A DNA stretch of 32,906 bases from assembly GCA_005776585.1 (NCBI GenBank), contig SXOX01000004.1, forward strand, positions 1 to 32,906, in the 5' to 3' direction. Positions 30,777-32,906 of the stretch are shown here, in pieces; position 1 is the first letter of the stretch; each line of letters begins with the position of its first letter. The position numbers and the translations under genes were made by a program. The stretch comes from Pseudomonadota bacterium (GTDB lineage: Bacteria > Myxococcota_A > UBA9042 > GCA-2863065). A model generated the notes under the pieces. It had not been told where the DNA came from, did no database searches, and saw only the letters and a program-made list of their open reading frames with translations.

Positions 30777-32624
30777 ATGATGACGCGACCCCTCGTGCTC
30801 TGGTCTGTCGCGGCGCTCTCGGCGTGCGCGGGCGCGGACGCAGCTCCGGTGACGGCCACTACCGCCGACGCGACGCTCGCCGCCGACGCCAGCATCGACG
30901 CTGGCACCGACGCTGGTCCCACGGGCTCCGCGTGGGTCGCCGGGAGTCTGACCGACCCGCTCTCGCGTGTGGCGGGGAGCGTGGCCCTGGTCGACACGAT
31001 CGCCGGTCCGGGAGCGCTGGCTGCCTCCAGCGACCGTCTCGCGGTGTGCGACGGCAAGAGCGTGCGCATCCTGGACGGCACGACGCTGGCGCCCGTGACG
31101 GACGCCAAGAACACCGTGGCTGCCCGCTGCGTCTCGCTCGCGTTGGGCCAGGACGGCTTTGGCTACGCCTCGCTCAACGACGGCACCTGGGTCTCCATCA
31201 CGGCCAAGGGCGCCCAGAAGCCGCGCATCGCCAAGGGACCCAAGGCCGCGGCGCTGCGCGTGGCGGGCGATCGCGTCTGGGGCGCGGCCTATGCCAGCGG
31301 TCTCGCGTCGCTGGGTGCGCAGGGCGATGCCGTCGTGCACGGCGTGGGCACGGACGCGCGCGGCCTGGCCGTGCTACCCGGCGGGGACCTGCTGCTGGCG
31401 GACGGTCGCATGGGCACCCATCGCGTGCAGGTCTCGGGCGATCAGCCCAAGGTGCTCGCCTCCCTCGATCCCGGGGACATCGATTGGGCGCCTGTCGCGC
31501 TGAGCGCCGAGCGCGCCGCGGTCGCCACCGCCGGTGCGGGCCTGCGTCTGCTGGACATCAGCGGGGGGGGCTTGACGGATCTGGGCCTGGTCCCCACCGA
31601 CGGCATCGCGACGGCGCTCGCCGTGGGTCCCAACGGCACGCTCATCGTCGCCGACTGGACGGACGTGCGCGTCCTCGACGTGTCCAACCCCAAGAAGCCT
31701 GCCATCCTCGCCCGCGAGCGCTTCTTGCCGTCAGAGACGAGCCTCGGGCGCGCGCTGGGCCTGGCCACCGCTGCGGGCGGCCTCGTCGTGCTCGGACTCG
31801 ACGCCGTGACGCGCCTGCACCTCAACCTCGACGTGATGGTTCCGGAGGTCACGCTGGGCCGCACCTCGGTGCGCGCTGGCGTCGCCGCGGGAGACACCGT
31901 CGCTGAGTACGCCCTGCTCGTGTCGAACACGGGCCGCGCGCCGCTCGAGCTCACAGGCATCACGCTGGGTTCCGCGCGCCTCGCCATCGGCGAGCTCGAC
32001 CCCAAGGGCAAGGACGGCACCTCGGTCGCGGTGCCCGTCGGCGAGCCCGGCTACATGTCGTTCAAGGTCACGGGCGCCGAGCCGCTCGAGACCAGCATCG
32101 CGTTCCAGTCCAACGACCCGGACTTTCCGACGGTCACCATCCCCTTCGCCGTCAACCCGCCGTTGGTCCAGGTGGGCAAGCCCCCACCGGACTTCCTGCT
32201 CCCGGACCTCGACGGCGGGTTCCTGCGGCTGTCCAACGTCGCCAAGGTCGAGCACCGCGTCGTCTATCTCAAGGTCTTCAACGCATTGTGAACGAGCTGC
32301 ACAGAGGCGTTGCCTCTGATCGACGCGCAGGTCTGGTTGCCACGGAAGGACAAGGGGTTCCTGGCGCTCGCGATGCACATTGGCGAGAACGCCGACAACG
32401 CGCAGGCCACGGTCAGGAAGGTCGTCTTCTCCTTCCCTGTGGTCATCGACGTCGACAACCGCTTCGCGGATCTCTACGCCCGCACCGGCGAGACCGTGCC
32501 CGCGTTTCCGCTGGCCTACCTCCTCGACCGGAAGGGCTTGGTTCGTAAGATCTACACCACGGAAGAGCCGGCCATCGACGCGCTTCAGAAGGACGTCGAC
32601 GCGCTACTTGCGGAGCCTCCATGA
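30777..32624 (+). CDS. Putative selenoprotein: lipid-anchored propeller-redoxin with UxxC motif
   Basis: Read through the TGA at 32289-32291, this is a 615-residue protein. ATG 30777 (or 30780) gives a signal ending LSAC (C17). A beta-propeller-like region follows (to about 345), then an Ig/ASH-like domain with LLVSNTGRAPLELTGI and FQSNDPDFP (about 350-460). From V464 there is a redoxin/thioredoxin domain: GKPPPDFLLPDLDGG, the strand VVYLKVFNAL, Sec505-T-S-C508, then a continuation with FPVVIDVD and AFPLAYLLDRKGLV, the last fitting the cis-Pro and following strand. The 110 codons after TGA keep the same frame and end in a TGA overlapping the next ATG. Without readthrough the protein would stop inside the fold at residue 504. 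Readthrough is inferred from sequence. Confidence 0.82.
32289..32318 (+). promoter_or_regulatory. UGA (Sec) codon and bacterial SECIS-like hairpin
   Basis: The in-frame TGA (32289-32291) is followed after 10 bases by CAGAGGC (32302-32308), loop GTT (32309-32311) and GCCTCTG (32312-32318): a perfect 7-bp, GC-rich stem. The loop begins with G, 18 bases after the TGA. Bacterial SECIS elements as I know them are short hairpins just 3' of the UGA, within the coding region, with a G at the start of the apical loop; this one fits. It would recruit SelB with Sec-tRNA. No sel genes are in the window. Confidence 0.75.
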
Positions 32625-32906
32625 GCATCTTCAAAGACGATCTGTTGGACGGAAAGGTCGCCCTGGTCACCGGCGGTGGCTCGGGTATCGGCGAGGGCAT
32701 TGCCAAGGCGCTCGCCGCCCATGGAGCACGCATCGCGCTCTGCGGCCGGACGCTCGAGAAGCTCGAACGCGTGGCCAAAGACATCACGGACACCACCACC
32801 GGCTCGCCCGACGAGACGCTCCCCATCGCGTGCGACGTGCGGCAGCCCGACCAGGTCCAGGCCGTCATGGCGGCGGTCAAGGAGCGCTTCGGGCGCCTCG
32901 ACATCC
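32621..32906 (+). CDS. SDR family oxidoreductase (partial, runs off the window)
   Basis: The first 95 residues of a short-chain dehydrogenase/reductase. ATG 32621 overlaps the TGA of the seleno-redoxin gene (ATGA), so translation is probably coupled. The Rossmann nucleotide-binding motif TGGGSGIG is at 17-24, followed by GIAKALAAHGARIALCGRT and the IACDVRQPDQV segment that positions the adenine ring. The arginine after ALCG suggests NADP(H) preference. The catalytic Ser-Tyr-Lys lies beyond the window. The N-terminus resembles 2,4-dienoyl-CoA reductase and FabG-like enzymes, but the substrate cannot be assigned. Confidence 0.9.
   Translation, partial: MSIFKDDLLDGKVALVTGGGSGIGEGIAKALAAHGARIALCGRTLEKLERVAKDITDTTTGSPDETLPIACDVRQPDQVQAVMAAVKERFGRLDI

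Noticed and set aside
28502-31114. 870-codon open frame on the minus strand opposite two lipoprotein genes
   Set aside because: It has no recognisable domain, its composition is Arg/Ala/Val/Gly/Asp-rich as expected from antisense of GC-rich genes, and the plus-strand frames have signal peptides and known repeats.
32289-32291. The TGA as a plain stop or as a nonsense mutation making a pseudogene
   Set aside because: The frame continues intact for 110 codons with thioredoxin-fold features, the TGA sits exactly at the first redox position of CxxC, a SECIS-like hairpin follows, and the final stop overlaps the next gene. A simple stop would leave a redoxin domain cut after its first strand. It cannot be excluded without knowing if the genome has sel genes.

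Overview
The window looks like part of a chromosome from a Myxococcota-type (deltaproteobacterial) bacterium. It is GC-rich and gene-dense. It carries many lipoproteins with Cys-Asp-Asp-Gly type cysteine repeats, one protein with a MYXO-CTERM-like sorting tail, a Hanks-type kinase paired with a PEGA/TPR protein, and a membrane FHA-protease. This assignment is inferred from gene content; there is no rRNA or other marker gene here. No tRNA, rRNA, CRISPR array or transposase was seen, and no gene-free gap exceeds 300 bases.

Layout. (1) 1-1608, plus strand: the tail of an unidentified gene, a radical SAM/SPASM enzyme and a small S26-type peptidase-like protein, all with overlapping ends, which suggests a peptide-modification operon. 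(2) 1586-14706, minus strand: a long co-directional run. In transcription order it holds a lipoprotein, a TPR/PEGA membrane protein, a PEGA-tailed Ser/Thr kinase, a small lipoprotein, a MYXO-CTERM-like protein, a 986-residue Cys-rich/beta-sandwich lipoprotein, helicase HrpB, another Cys-rich lipoprotein and a HAD phosphatase. (3) 14746-21401, minus strand: a small coiled-coil protein with a 42-bp tandem repeat, a HicB-HicA toxin-antitoxin pair, and a giant 1877-residue lipoprotein with Cys repeats, two propeller-like domains and a C-terminal formylglycine-generating-enzyme-like domain. (4) 21410-26681, mixed strands: an accessory-looking patch with a truncated PD40 propeller protein, two 201-residue Uma2 nuclease-like paralogues, an AAA_14/DUF4143 ATPase with an inverted repeat over its start codon, an FHA-TM-trypsin protein and a lipoprotein. 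(5) 26689-28041, minus strand: a UbiB/ABC1 kinase-like protein. (6) 28099-32906, plus strand: two Cys-rich lipoproteins, a putative selenoprotein, and the start of an SDR oxidoreductase.

Most notable finding. The lipoprotein gene starting at 30777 has an in-frame TGA at 32289-32291. Reading continues in the same frame for 110 more codons and completes a thioredoxin/redoxin fold. The TGA falls exactly where the first redox cysteine of a CxxC motif belongs, giving U-T-S-C. A perfect 7-bp stem with a GTT loop begins 10 nt after the TGA and looks like a bacterial SECIS element. I read the gene as a 615-residue surface seleno-redoxin (lipoprotein signal, beta-propeller, Ig/ASH-like domain, UxxC thioredoxin domain). 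A standard gene caller would split it into a truncated lipoprotein and a short orphan ORF.

How the parts may work together (inference). The cell appears to export many disulfide-rich lipoproteins, and a lipid-anchored UxxC redoxin encoded just after one of them could act on such disulfides. The kinase, PEGA proteins and FHA-protease point to phospho-dependent envelope signalling.
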